Assembly (NCBI RefSeq): GCF_021044425.1
Contig: NZ_JAJNEC010000005.1
Span: 1,488,001-1,552,000 of the forward strand
Reading direction: 5' to 3'
DNA length: 64,000 nucleotides
From: Niabella pedocola
GTDB taxonomy: Bacteria; Bacteroidota; Bacteroidia; Chitinophagales; Chitinophagaceae
The position numbers and the translations under genes are program-made. Below, piece by piece: positions 25,411-32,817 of the stretch (positions within the stretch are counted from its first letter, which is position 1; each line of letters starts with the position of its first letter). A model generated the notes under the pieces. It worked only from the letters and a program-made list of their open reading frames with translations. It was not told the DNA's origin and ran no database searches.

Positions 25411-26217
25411 ATGATCCATTTTAATTCATATATACATCCGGATGCCAAGGTAGCAAGGAATGTAAAGATTGACCCATTTACTGTGATCCACCAGGATGTT
25501 GAAATTGGAGAAGGTACATGGATCGGTTCAAACGTAACGATACTGGAGGGTACCCGTATCGGAAAGAACTGCAAGATTTTTCCAGGCACCGTAATCGGTT
25601 CAGAGCCCCAGGATAAAAAGTTTGAAGGAGAAAAAACCAACGTGGAAATCGGGGACGACTGTGTGATCCGGGAATTTGTAACCATACACCGCGGAACCCG
25701 CGACCGCTGGAAGACCGTGGTGGGTAAAGGATGCTGGATCCTGGCCTACAGCCATATCGGTCACGACTGCGTTATCGGCGATTATTGTACGCTGAGCAAC
25801 AGTACACAGATCGCAGGGCATGTGGTACTGGGCAGCCATGTGGGTTTTGGAGGTGTTTGCGCCGTACACCAGTTTGTAAAAGTAGGATCCTATGCCTTTA
25901 TCAGCGGCGGATCGCTGGTAAGCAAGGATGTACCTCCGTATATCAAAGCGGCCCGCCAGCCCCTGAGCTATGCCGGCATCAATTCTGTAGGATTGAAGCG
26001 CAATGGCTATTCGGTAGAAAAAATTAACCACATCCTGGATATATACCGCACCATTTATAACCGCGGACTAAATGTAACCCAGGCCATGCAGTTGCTGGAA
26101 GAAGAATTTCCGGTTACAGATGAGCGCGATGAAATCCTCACTTTTATCCAGGAAAGCACACGTGGTATTATTAAACGATATACCAAAGGGAATGGCGATG
26201 ACGATAGCCTTGAATAA
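25411..26217 (+). CDS. lpxA: UDP-N-acetylglucosamine acyltransferase
   Basis: A 268-residue left-handed beta-helix acyltransferase, the usual LpxA length. Hexapeptide repeats run through residues ~5-190, with the catalytic His in AYSHIGHDCVIGDY, HQFVKVGSYAFISGGS, and the C-terminal helical domain (SVGLKRNGYSVEKINHIL). It transfers a 3-hydroxyacyl chain from acyl carrier protein to UDP-GlcNAc, the first step of lipid A synthesis in the cytoplasm. An ABC ATPase gene overlaps its 3' end by 26 bp. In many Bacteroidota lpxA sits in an lpxC-fabZ operon; here those genes are not adjacent. A -7 promoter element lies 36 bp upstream. Confidence 0.96.
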   Translation: MIHFNSYIHPDAKVARNVKIDPFTVIHQDVEIGEGTWIGSNVTILEGTRIGKNCKIFPGTVIGSEPQDKKFEGEKTNVEIGDDCVIREFVTIHRGTRDRWKTVVGKGCWILAYSHIGHDCVIGDYCTLSNSTQIAGHVVLGSHVGFGGVCAVHQFVKVGSYAFISGGSLVSKDVPPYIKAARQPLSYAGINSVGLKRNGYSVEKINHILDIYRTIYNRGLNVTQAMQLLEEEFPVTDERDEILTFIQESTRGIIKRYTKGNGDDDSLE

Positions 26218-26818
26218 GGCTGGGAAACGGTTTAACCGCGACTGGATTTTCAGAAACCTCACCTTTCAGTTTGAATCCGGCAATAGCTATGCCATCATCG
26301 GATCGAACGGGTCCGGAAAAAGTACCTTTTTACAGGTTATCAGCGGCGCTTATCATTTAAATGAGGGACATTGCACATGGACGGATGGAGCCACCCTGCC
26401 CGTGGAAAAAGTATACCGCCATATTGCTTACTGTGCCCCCTACCTGGAATTGATTGAAGAAATGACCCTCCTGGAATTCCTGGAATTTCATCAGCATTTT
26501 AAACCCTTTGTGGCGGGCATGACCCCCAAAAAAATCATCGAAGAAATTGGAATGCAGGCGGCAGCACATAAACGGATCCAGCAGTTTTCAAGCGGTATGA
26601 AACAGCGGGCCAAACTGGCACAATGTATTTATTCCGATGTGCCGGTATTGTTGTTAGACGAGCCCTGTACCAATCTCGACCGGCAGGGAATTGACCTTTA
26701 CTATACGCTTATTGACCAATATGCCAAAAACCGGCTGGTGCTGGTAGGCAGCAATGATGAGGTAGAATACAAGTTCTGCACGCAGCGCCTCAATATCATG
26801 GATTATAAATCCTTTTAA
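26192..26818 (+). CDS. ABC transporter ATP-binding protein, no adjacent permease
   Basis: A 208-residue ABC ATPase. I start at the ATG at 26192, preceded by AAAGGG; an upstream frame would overlap lpxA by 98 bp. Walker A is GSNGSGKST, the signature motif is SSGMKQRAKL (SSGM in place of the usual SGGQ) and Walker B VLLLDEPCTNLD. The total length is short, covering little more than the nucleotide-binding domain. It overlaps lpxA by 26 bp, so it is translationally coupled to it. No membrane subunit is encoded nearby. A role in envelope lipid or polysaccharide export is suggested only by the lpxA coupling. Confidence 0.88.
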   Translation: MAMTIALNKAGKRFNRDWIFRNLTFQFESGNSYAIIGSNGSGKSTFLQVISGAYHLNEGHCTWTDGATLPVEKVYRHIAYCAPYLELIEEMTLLEFLEFHQHFKPFVAGMTPKKIIEEIGMQAAAHKRIQQFSSGMKQRAKLAQCIYSDVPVLLLDEPCTNLDRQGIDLYYTLIDQYAKNRLVLVGSNDEVEYKFCTQRLNIMDYKSF

Positions 26819-26919
26819 TTTTTTTATCCGGCCTTCCGTACTCCTATCGGCCCGGTTGTGTCACTCACTGCATCGTCCGGTACAGTACCCGGCAGTTTTG
26901 TTTCCGATCATGCAAAGCG

Positions 26920-27690
26920 TTAATGCTCCGGACCAGCTTTTTGAAGCTGCTGCTTTCTCTTTTCAAAAAGCAGGGAATCGTTTCGCCGCTCTTCAGGAGT
27001 ATTAGCATAAGCAAACTTCCCAAGGTAAATGGTTTTTAGTCCGATAATGCCGGCTTGATCTCTATAAAAACGTTTATCATCTTTAAAAGTAATGATGCCC
27101 CATTGTTTCCTGATTTCTTTTAGCACTTTTTTTTCGTCTTTTGGCCGGTAATAATAGGCCAGCAAAACCAGACCCAGGTCGTCTTTCTGCAGAAATAAAA
27201 GCTTTGCCCGACTATATACGGACCGGTACGGAGTGGTTGGATTGGGATTCTTGTTAAAAATATACCCCCTGTCTGCATTTATTTTTCTTAACGCCCCCGG
27301 GGCAACAAGCGTGCAGGCAAACCTGGCATCGGCATTGCTGCGCGCAACGCTGTCGAACCGGTTGTTCATATTTCGGATCCATACAACAGGATCGTAATTG
27401 GGAGAACGCATTGGTGCTGGCGGGGCAGCAAACCAGCTGGTGCTGTGAACCGCTACCACGATACCGTCCTTTATAAAGGCGGCTTCTTCAAAATTCCCAA
27501 GCCCCCAATACCCCGATCTTGTTTTGGGGATTTGTTTATATTGGGGCGGTTGTTTGAAAATGGCATTCACTGCACTTACCTGGTCCTTTGCATTTTTTAG
27601 TTGTTGCGGCAGGCTATCACCAGGCTGGGCAACCAGGTTTCCGGTAAGCGTAAGCACAAAAAGAAGTGAAACAGCAATTGGCCGGGTCAT
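26920..27690 (-). CDS. Secreted protein of unknown function
   Basis: A 256-residue protein with signal peptide IAVSLLFVLTLTGNLVAQ (cleavage after VAQ). The mature region is rich in Lys and aromatic residues and contains FEEAAFIKDGIVVAVHSTSW and YSRAKLLFLQKDDLGLVLLAYY, which look like beta strands of one compact domain. I recognise no family or catalytic motif. It is divergent from the B12-binding protein gene by 79 bp and convergent with the ABC ATPase gene. Probably periplasmic. Confidence 0.72.
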   Translation of the reverse strand: MTRPIAVSLLFVLTLTGNLVAQPGDSLPQQLKNAKDQVSAVNAIFKQPPQYKQIPKTRSGYWGLGNFEEAAFIKDGIVVAVHSTSWFAAPPAPMRSPNYDPVVWIRNMNNRFDSVARSNADARFACTLVAPGALRKINADRGYIFNKNPNPTTPYRSVYSRAKLLFLQKDDLGLVLLAYYYRPKDEKKVLKEIRKQWGIITFKDDKRFYRDQAGIIGLKTIYLGKFAYANTPEERRNDSLLFEKRKQQLQKAGPEH

Positions 27691-27756
27691 AAAGCACTCT
27701 TTTTGTTAAGATGCAGAATACCTCCAAAATACATAAGTAACATAATTTTTTACACA

Positions 27757-27764
27757 TACATTTG
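27757..27764 (+). promoter_or_regulatory. -7 element six bases before the B12-binding protein gene
   Basis: TACATTTG is an exact TAnnTTTG. With the usual distance to the transcription start, the mRNA would begin at or next to the ATG at 27770. It overlaps the inverted repeat CATAC-ATTT-GTATG (27755-27768). Confidence 0.4.
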
Positions 27765-27769
27765 TATGC

Positions 27770-28177
27770 ATGAACAGACCCATCCGTGTTTTAGTTGCCA
27801 AGATCGGCTTAGACGGTCATGACCGTGGTGCCAAGGTAATTGCCACCGCCCTGCGGGACGCCGGCATGGAAGTGATCTATACCGGTCTGCGGCAAACACC
27901 CGAAATGGTTATCCAGGCAGCCATCCAGGAAGATGTGGATGTGATCGGCATCAGCATCCTGAGCGGCGCACATATGACCGTTTTTCCAAAAGTGCTGGAA
28001 TTGATGAACGCCAAACAGATGGATGATGTGCTGCTGGTGGGCGGGGGTATTGTTCCGGAAGATGACGCTGCACAACTAACCGCGATGGGCGTGGGCCGGA
28101 TCTTTGCGCCCGGAAGCACTACGCAATCCATCGCAACCTATATCCAGGGTGAAGTAGCGAAAAGAAGGAATTTTTAA
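27770..28177 (+). CDS. Stand-alone cobalamin-binding protein (methylmalonyl-CoA mutase C-terminal type)
   Basis: A 135-residue protein consisting only of a B12-binding Rossmann domain. The cobalt-ligand motif DxHxxG is DGHDRG at residues 15-20, with His17 as the lower axial ligand, and is followed by the SILSGAHMT and VGGGIVP loops of the B12 pocket. It matches the C-terminal domain of methylmalonyl-CoA mutase and of the small subunit of split acyl-CoA mutases. The catalytic TIM-barrel partner is not in the window. It may serve a split mutase or a MeaB-type partner encoded elsewhere. Confidence 0.92.
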   Translation: MNRPIRVLVAKIGLDGHDRGAKVIATALRDAGMEVIYTGLRQTPEMVIQAAIQEDVDVIGISILSGAHMTVFPKVLELMNAKQMDDVLLVGGGIVPEDDAAQLTAMGVGRIFAPGSTTQSIATYIQGEVAKRRNF

Positions 28178-28182
28178 TTTTT

Positions 28183-28250
28183 GTTCAAGGTTTGAAACTC
28201 CAGGTTCCCGCCGTATCCGAACCTGAAACCTGAAACTTCAAACCTGAAAC
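28183..28250. terminator. Long inverted repeat between convergent genes
   Basis: The inner arms CAGGTTC (28201-28207) / GAACCTG (28219-28225) and outer arms AGGTTTGAA (28188-28196) / TTCAAACCT (28237-28245) can form one imperfect hairpin; the right half is a run of CCTGAAAC copies. The position fits a bidirectional terminator between the B12-binding protein gene and proS. Confidence 0.5.
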
Positions 28251-28251
28251 A

Positions 28252-29727
28252 TTAATATGCCCGCGCAAACAGCACCCGCTCTTTAGACGGTTTTCCGGAT
28301 AAGATGCAAATGCCATCTTCCTGCGGATTGTTTAAGGGGATACAGCGGATCGTAGCTTTCGTTTTTTCTTTGATCGCCGCCTCCGTTTCCGGTGTGCCAT
28401 CCCAGTGCGCGGCTACAAAACCACCTTTTTCATCCAGCGTTTTTACAAAATCATCCCAGGTATCTACCCAGGTGGTCTTTTCTTCGGTAAATTTCCGCGC
28501 CCGCTGCAGCATGTCGAACTGTATTTTTATCAGCAGCCCATCCACATATTGCGAAATACCATCCAGGTTGATGGTTTCCTTTTCCTTTGTGTCACGGCGG
28601 GCCACCTCAATTTTATTGTTTTCAAGATCACGCGCACCCAATACCAGTCGCACGGGAACCCCTTTCATCTCATACTCTGCAAATTTCCACCCGGGACGGT
28701 TGTTGTCATTGTCGTCATATTTCACGCGGATGCCTTTGCCTTTGAGATTTTCGAGGATCTCCGTGGCCTTCGCATCAATCAGCGCTTTTTGTTCCGCTCC
28801 CTTGTAAATGGGAATGATCACCACCTGCAGCGGAGCGATCCGGGGCGGTAATACCAGTCCCTGGTCATCGCTGTGCGCCATGATCAGCGCGCCCACCAAC
28901 CGGGTGCTTACGCCCCAGCTGGTAGCCCATACATATTCCTGCTGGTTTTCCTTATTCAGGAATTTTACATCAAAGGCCTTTGCAAAGTTTTGTCCCAGGA
29001 AGTGAGAAGTACCTGCCTGAAGCGCCTTTCCATCCTGCATCAGGGCTTCAATGCAGTAGGTATCTTCTGCGCCGGCAAACCGCTCACTGGCGGTTTTTAC
29101 TCCTTTGATGACCGGCATAGCCATAAACTCTTCTGCAAATGTGGCATACACATCCAGCATTTTACGCGTTTCTTCCACCGCTTCTTCTTTGGTAGCATGT
29201 GCGGTATGCCCCTCCTGCCATAAAAACTCCGCAGTACGCAAAAACAGGCGGGTACGCATTTCCCAGCGCACCACATTGGCCCACTGGTTAATGAGCAGGG
29301 GAAGATCGCGGTACGATTGTATCCAGTCTTTATACGTGCTCCAGATGATCGTTTCGCTGGTAGGGCGTACGATCAGCTCCTCTTCCAGCTTTGCTTCCGG
29401 GTCTACCACCACCCCCTTCCCGTCCGGGTCATTCTTTAACCGGTAATGGGTTACCACGGCACATTCTTTCGCAAATCCTTCCACATGAGCAGCTTCCTTA
29501 CTCAAAAAGCTTTTGGGTATAAAAAGCGGGAAATAGGCATTCACATGCCCGGTATCCTTAAACATTTTATCCAGCGCATCACGCATATATTCCCAAAGGG
29601 TAAAGCCATAAGGCTTGATGACCATACATCCCCTTACGGCAGAATAATCGGCCAGGCCTCCTTTTATTACCAGGTCATTATACCATTGCGCATAATCTTC
29701 CGCTCTTGAAGTAACTTCCTTGCTCAT
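28252..29727 (-). CDS. proS: Prolyl-tRNA synthetase, archaeal/eukaryotic-type
   Basis: A 491-residue class II synthetase of the ProS type 3 group found in Bacteroidota, lacking the bacterial editing insertion. Motif 2 is seen in WANVVRWEMRTRLFLRTAEFLWQEGHTAH and motif 3 in VGALIMAHSDDQGLVLPPRI, followed by the anticodon-binding domain and a C-terminal Cys/Leu-rich end LSGKPSKERVLFARAY. It charges tRNA-Pro in the cytoplasm. It is a single-gene unit; the leader contains the small hairpin CGGTGC-TTTT-GCACCG (29791-29806). Confidence 0.96.
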   Translation of the reverse strand: MSKEVTSRAEDYAQWYNDLVIKGGLADYSAVRGCMVIKPYGFTLWEYMRDALDKMFKDTGHVNAYFPLFIPKSFLSKEAAHVEGFAKECAVVTHYRLKNDPDGKGVVVDPEAKLEEELIVRPTSETIIWSTYKDWIQSYRDLPLLINQWANVVRWEMRTRLFLRTAEFLWQEGHTAHATKEEAVEETRKMLDVYATFAEEFMAMPVIKGVKTASERFAGAEDTYCIEALMQDGKALQAGTSHFLGQNFAKAFDVKFLNKENQQEYVWATSWGVSTRLVGALIMAHSDDQGLVLPPRIAPLQVVIIPIYKGAEQKALIDAKATEILENLKGKGIRVKYDDNDNNRPGWKFAEYEMKGVPVRLVLGARDLENNKIEVARRDTKEKETINLDGISQYVDGLLIKIQFDMLQRARKFTEEKTTWVDTWDDFVKTLDEKGGFVAAHWDGTPETEAAIKEKTKATIRCIPLNNPQEDGICILSGKPSKERVLFARAY

Positions 29728-30046
29728 ATAATAGTTAATAATTAATTGTTATGGGTCGGTTCATTTTCATACTGCATCAGGGGTACACAACGGTGCTTTT
29801 GCACCGGAAAAAATAAACGTTAAACCATCCATCACAAACCGCTTCCCCTGTTGCATTTTGAACCTTTTCTACGTTAACTATGTTGTGAATTAACAACATA
29901 TTATGCATCTTTTTTAACAAAAGAACGTCATTATTAACGTAACTTTATCAGCAATTGCAAATGTATATTTAAAAGGGTAACAATTAGCTGCAATTGGTGA
30001 TTAATTATAACAATCTGATTCATAAACTATTTAATATCGCCAAAAA
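29728..30046. promoter_or_regulatory. 319-bp divergent promoter region with an 8-bp inverted repeat
   Basis: The AT-rich stretch between proS and the Tyr-rich lipoprotein gene has TATGTTGT (29879-29886) and ACAACATA (29893-29900), a perfect inverted repeat with a 6-base spacer that could be an operator. It also has the proS leader hairpin at 29791-29806. No exact TAnnTTTG is seen. No gene. Confidence 0.4.
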
Positions 30047-31054
30047 ATGAACATCAGAACATTGATACTACTGCTTGGCTGCGCTTTCTTTATAGGGGGG
30101 TGTACCACGGCATACAAAACCGGCCAGACACCTGACGATGTTTACAGTTCCCCTGCACCTCCGCAGGATGAATATGCCAACGTTAAAAAGTCCGGCGAAA
30201 AACGGTATCGTGATTACGAATCATATGATGAAGATGAGTACGCCGATTATGACGACCGTTATCTGCGCATGAAAGTACGGAACCGTTACCGCTGGTCAGA
30301 CCTTGATGACTGGTACTATTACGGAAACCGCTACAACTTCAGTTATTACAATAACTGGTATTACTGGAACGACCCCTTCTACTGGAACAGTCCCTGGAGC
30401 CCGGTTAGTTACTGGAACATGTATTATAACCCTTATTACTCCGGCTGGTACGGCGGAATCGGATTCGGCTGGGGCAATGGCTGGTACAATCCCTGGTACA
30501 GCGGCTATTATGGCGGATGGGGCGGCTACGGCTGGGGCGGATGGTACGATCCCTGGTATACCGGCTGGTACGGTAATCCTTACTACTACGGTTACGGCCC
30601 GGGTATCATTGCGGGTAACCGCGTCAATTACGGACCGCGTCGCGCCAATTTAGATACTTACAATCCGCGTGTGCTGAATTCCAATCCGAATTACAGCCAA
30701 CGGAACGATGCCATGAGAAGAGAAGCGTACAGCAATGGTTCTTATGGTGTGCGTAATAACACGAGTGTAAATACCAATCCCGGCAATTCTTCCGGCAGCG
30801 GAAGGGCAGCGGCTATAAGGGAGCGGTACAACAGCCGTGGATACAATAGCAATACCAACTACAATAACAGAACGGAAAGTTACAATACCCCCCGCTCTGA
30901 AAATTATAATCAGCCACGGTCTGAAAATTACAGCAGGCCGAGTGTAGAGCCACGGTCATCCACCCCGTCCTACTCTCCCCCGGCCTCATCCGGAAGCAGT
31001 GGTGGTGGCGGCGGCGGCGGGCGCAGCAGTGGTGGATCCGGAAGAAGATTTTAA
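30047..31054 (+). CDS. Tyr/Trp/Gly-rich low-complexity lipoprotein
   Basis: A 335-residue lipoprotein: signal peptide with lipobox GGC (Cys19), then an acidic Asp/Tyr/Glu linker (~30-75), then about 130 residues (75-205) dominated by Tyr, Trp, Gly, Asn and Pro in recurring motifs such as NPWYSGYYGG and YDPWYTGWYG. Next comes an Asn/Ser/Arg/Tyr-rich region with two ENYxxPRSENY-type copies (~285-300) and a Ser/Gly tail. Base composition and codons fit the neighbours, so it is not a frame artefact. I know no defined domain. It is 21 bp before the outer-membrane protein gene, so both probably act together at the cell surface. Confidence 0.75.
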   Translation: MNIRTLILLLGCAFFIGGCTTAYKTGQTPDDVYSSPAPPQDEYANVKKSGEKRYRDYESYDEDEYADYDDRYLRMKVRNRYRWSDLDDWYYYGNRYNFSYYNNWYYWNDPFYWNSPWSPVSYWNMYYNPYYSGWYGGIGFGWGNGWYNPWYSGYYGGWGGYGWGGWYDPWYTGWYGNPYYYGYGPGIIAGNRVNYGPRRANLDTYNPRVLNSNPNYSQRNDAMRREAYSNGSYGVRNNTSVNTNPGNSSGSGRAAAIRERYNSRGYNSNTNYNNRTESYNTPRSENYNQPRSENYSRPSVEPRSSTPSYSPPASSGSSGGGGGGGRSSGGSGRRF

Positions 31055-31075
31055 TCTGTAAAAACTAATTTATCA

Positions 31076-32593
31076 ATGAAGAAACTAATCATTGCGGCTA
31101 TCGTACTAACCGCTGCAGGAACCGCGGTTGCTCAAACACCCGAGGATGCGTTGCGCTATTCCTGGCAAACAGCCGGCGGAACCGCGCGTGTTCAGGCATT
31201 GGGCGGTGCCAGCGGATCCATCGGCGGAGAGATCTCCACCCTGTTCTCCAACCCGGGAAATCTGGGGTTTTATAAAACGGGCGACCTGGTGATCTCGGGC
31301 GGATTGAATATGCTTAGTAATAAAACCAGCTATTACGACGGAACGGAGACCGCCAAAAAATCGGCGGGATTCTTTGGTACTTCCGGCGTTGTTTTTGGCA
31401 GCCAAACCAGGGGCAACCGGGCCATTAAAAGCTCTTCCTTTGGTATCGGTATTACGCGGGTGGCAGATTTTAACAACCGCGTAAGCTTTTACGGCATCAA
31501 CAACAAAAGTGCCATGGGCGATATGTTTGCAGAAAATGCAAATGCCTTTGGAGGTCATGAACAGGATCCTTATGGCGCCGACATGGCTTTTAATTCTTAC
31601 TGGATCAATAAGGATGGAAACGGAAACTATTCTTCACCGGCGGGAGCCATTGCCCGCAGTACCGGTTTATACCAGGAAGGCACGCTGAAAACCAACGGAG
31701 GCATTACGGAAGTTGCCGTTGGGGGCGGACTGAACCTGAATGACAAAGTATACCTGGGGGGATCGATCGGGTTGCCAACCCTGCGGTACGGTGCCACCCG
31801 GACTTTTGATGAGTTTGACCGCAGCGAAAATACCACCAACCAATTTGAATACGGCTATTTCGAAGACGACCTGGTCACCAAGGGGATGGGGGTAAACGTG
31901 AAACTGGGTGCGGTATTTACACCCACACAGAATTTCCGGATCGGTATCGCGGCGCATACCCCTACCTGGTACAGCCTTACGGATCATTATGATGCCTATG
32001 CAGAAGCAGGGTCTGAAAACAACCCCGATAATAAAGGCAAGCAGGTGAACAGCTGGCGGCCCGAACAGCCATCGGTTTATGACTATTCGTTGCAAACGCC
32101 TTATAAACTGCTGGGCAGCTTTACCTATCTTTTTGGCGACGTAAACAATGTTTCCAGTCAAAAAGGGCTGATCACCGCCGATGTGGAGTACGTAAACCAT
32201 ATGGCCTCAAAGTTTAAAGCATACGACGACAACGGCGTAGAAGATAAAAGCTATTTCCGGGACCTGAATACCGCCATCGACAATGCCTATAAAGGAGCTG
32301 TAAACGCACGCCTGGGTGCCGAGTTAAAATTCAATACCATTATGGCCCGGTTCGGTGGCGCCTATTATGGCAACCCGTATAAGAACCTGGCAGGAGAAAA
32401 AGGAAATGTTTACCAGGGCTCTGCAGGTTTAGGCTATCGTAACCATGGTTTCTTCATAGACCTGGGTTATATTTACACCGCCAGGGATGATGTGTATTAT
32501 CCTTATCGCCTGGAAAACAAAAGTGCTTTTGATCCGGCAACCATTAAAGCCAATGGATCAAGAGTGGTACTCACATTGGGTTTCAAGATTTAA
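31076..32593 (+). CDS. Outer-membrane protein transport family (FadL/OmpP1-like) barrel
   Basis: A 505-residue exported protein with signal peptide MKKLIIAAIVLTAAGTAVAQ. The mature start DALRYSWQTAGGTARVQALGGA and FSNPGNLGFYKTGDLVISGG resemble the N-terminal region of OmpP1/FadL-type and PorV-like barrels in Bacteroidota. Later segments alternate as barrel strands (YLGGSIGLPTLRYGATRTFD, NFRIGIAAHTPTWYSLTDHY), and the C-terminus SRVVLTLGFKI is a typical terminal strand. It may move hydrophobic molecules across the outer membrane; the substrate is unknown. It follows the Tyr-rich lipoprotein gene in the same unit and ends at a strong terminator. Confidence 0.85.
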   Translation: MKKLIIAAIVLTAAGTAVAQTPEDALRYSWQTAGGTARVQALGGASGSIGGEISTLFSNPGNLGFYKTGDLVISGGLNMLSNKTSYYDGTETAKKSAGFFGTSGVVFGSQTRGNRAIKSSSFGIGITRVADFNNRVSFYGINNKSAMGDMFAENANAFGGHEQDPYGADMAFNSYWINKDGNGNYSSPAGAIARSTGLYQEGTLKTNGGITEVAVGGGLNLNDKVYLGGSIGLPTLRYGATRTFDEFDRSENTTNQFEYGYFEDDLVTKGMGVNVKLGAVFTPTQNFRIGIAAHTPTWYSLTDHYDAYAEAGSENNPDNKGKQVNSWRPEQPSVYDYSLQTPYKLLGSFTYLFGDVNNVSSQKGLITADVEYVNHMASKFKAYDDNGVEDKSYFRDLNTAIDNAYKGAVNARLGAELKFNTIMARFGGAYYGNPYKNLAGEKGNVYQGSAGLGYRNHGFFIDLGYIYTARDDVYYPYRLENKSAFDPATIKANGSRVVLTLGFKI

Positions 32594-32624
32594 CACATAT
32601 CGCTCTCTGATGATTTAGTTATTG

Positions 32625-32652
32625 CCTCCGGAACGATCCGGAGGTTTTTTTT
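32625..32652 (+). terminator. Rho-independent terminator after the FadL-like gene
   Basis: CCTCCGGA (32625-32632), loop ACGA and TCCGGAGG (32637-32644) form a perfect stem followed by eight T. Confidence 0.92.
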
Positions 32653-32695
32653 GTGTTGTATCCATCTATCGCCACGCTGAAAATGGCATTCCGTT

Positions 32696-32730
32696 CCGAT
32701 AGATCCTGAAACAAGTTCAGGATCTATCGG
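32696..32730. repeat. Palindromic intergenic repeat, family copy 1
   Basis: A perfect 15-bp stem (CCGATAGATCCTGAA with TTCAGGATCTATCGG) around ACAAG. The core TGAACTTGTTTCA read on the other strand recurs at 36829-36841, which shows a dispersed repeat family rather than a local hairpin. It lies between the convergent FadL-like gene and mutL. Confidence 0.75.
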
Positions 32731-32817
32731 GTCATTGGCATTACCCTTATTGATTTTGCTGCGCAAATAAAATATCGGCAAGGCCAACGGCTATAGCCAA
32801 TTTTGATACCGCCCCAT

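Noticed and set aside
28183..28250. CCTGAAAC copies as the start of a CRISPR array
   Set aside because: The copies are short, adjacent and without unique spacers; they form one arm of an imperfect hairpin.
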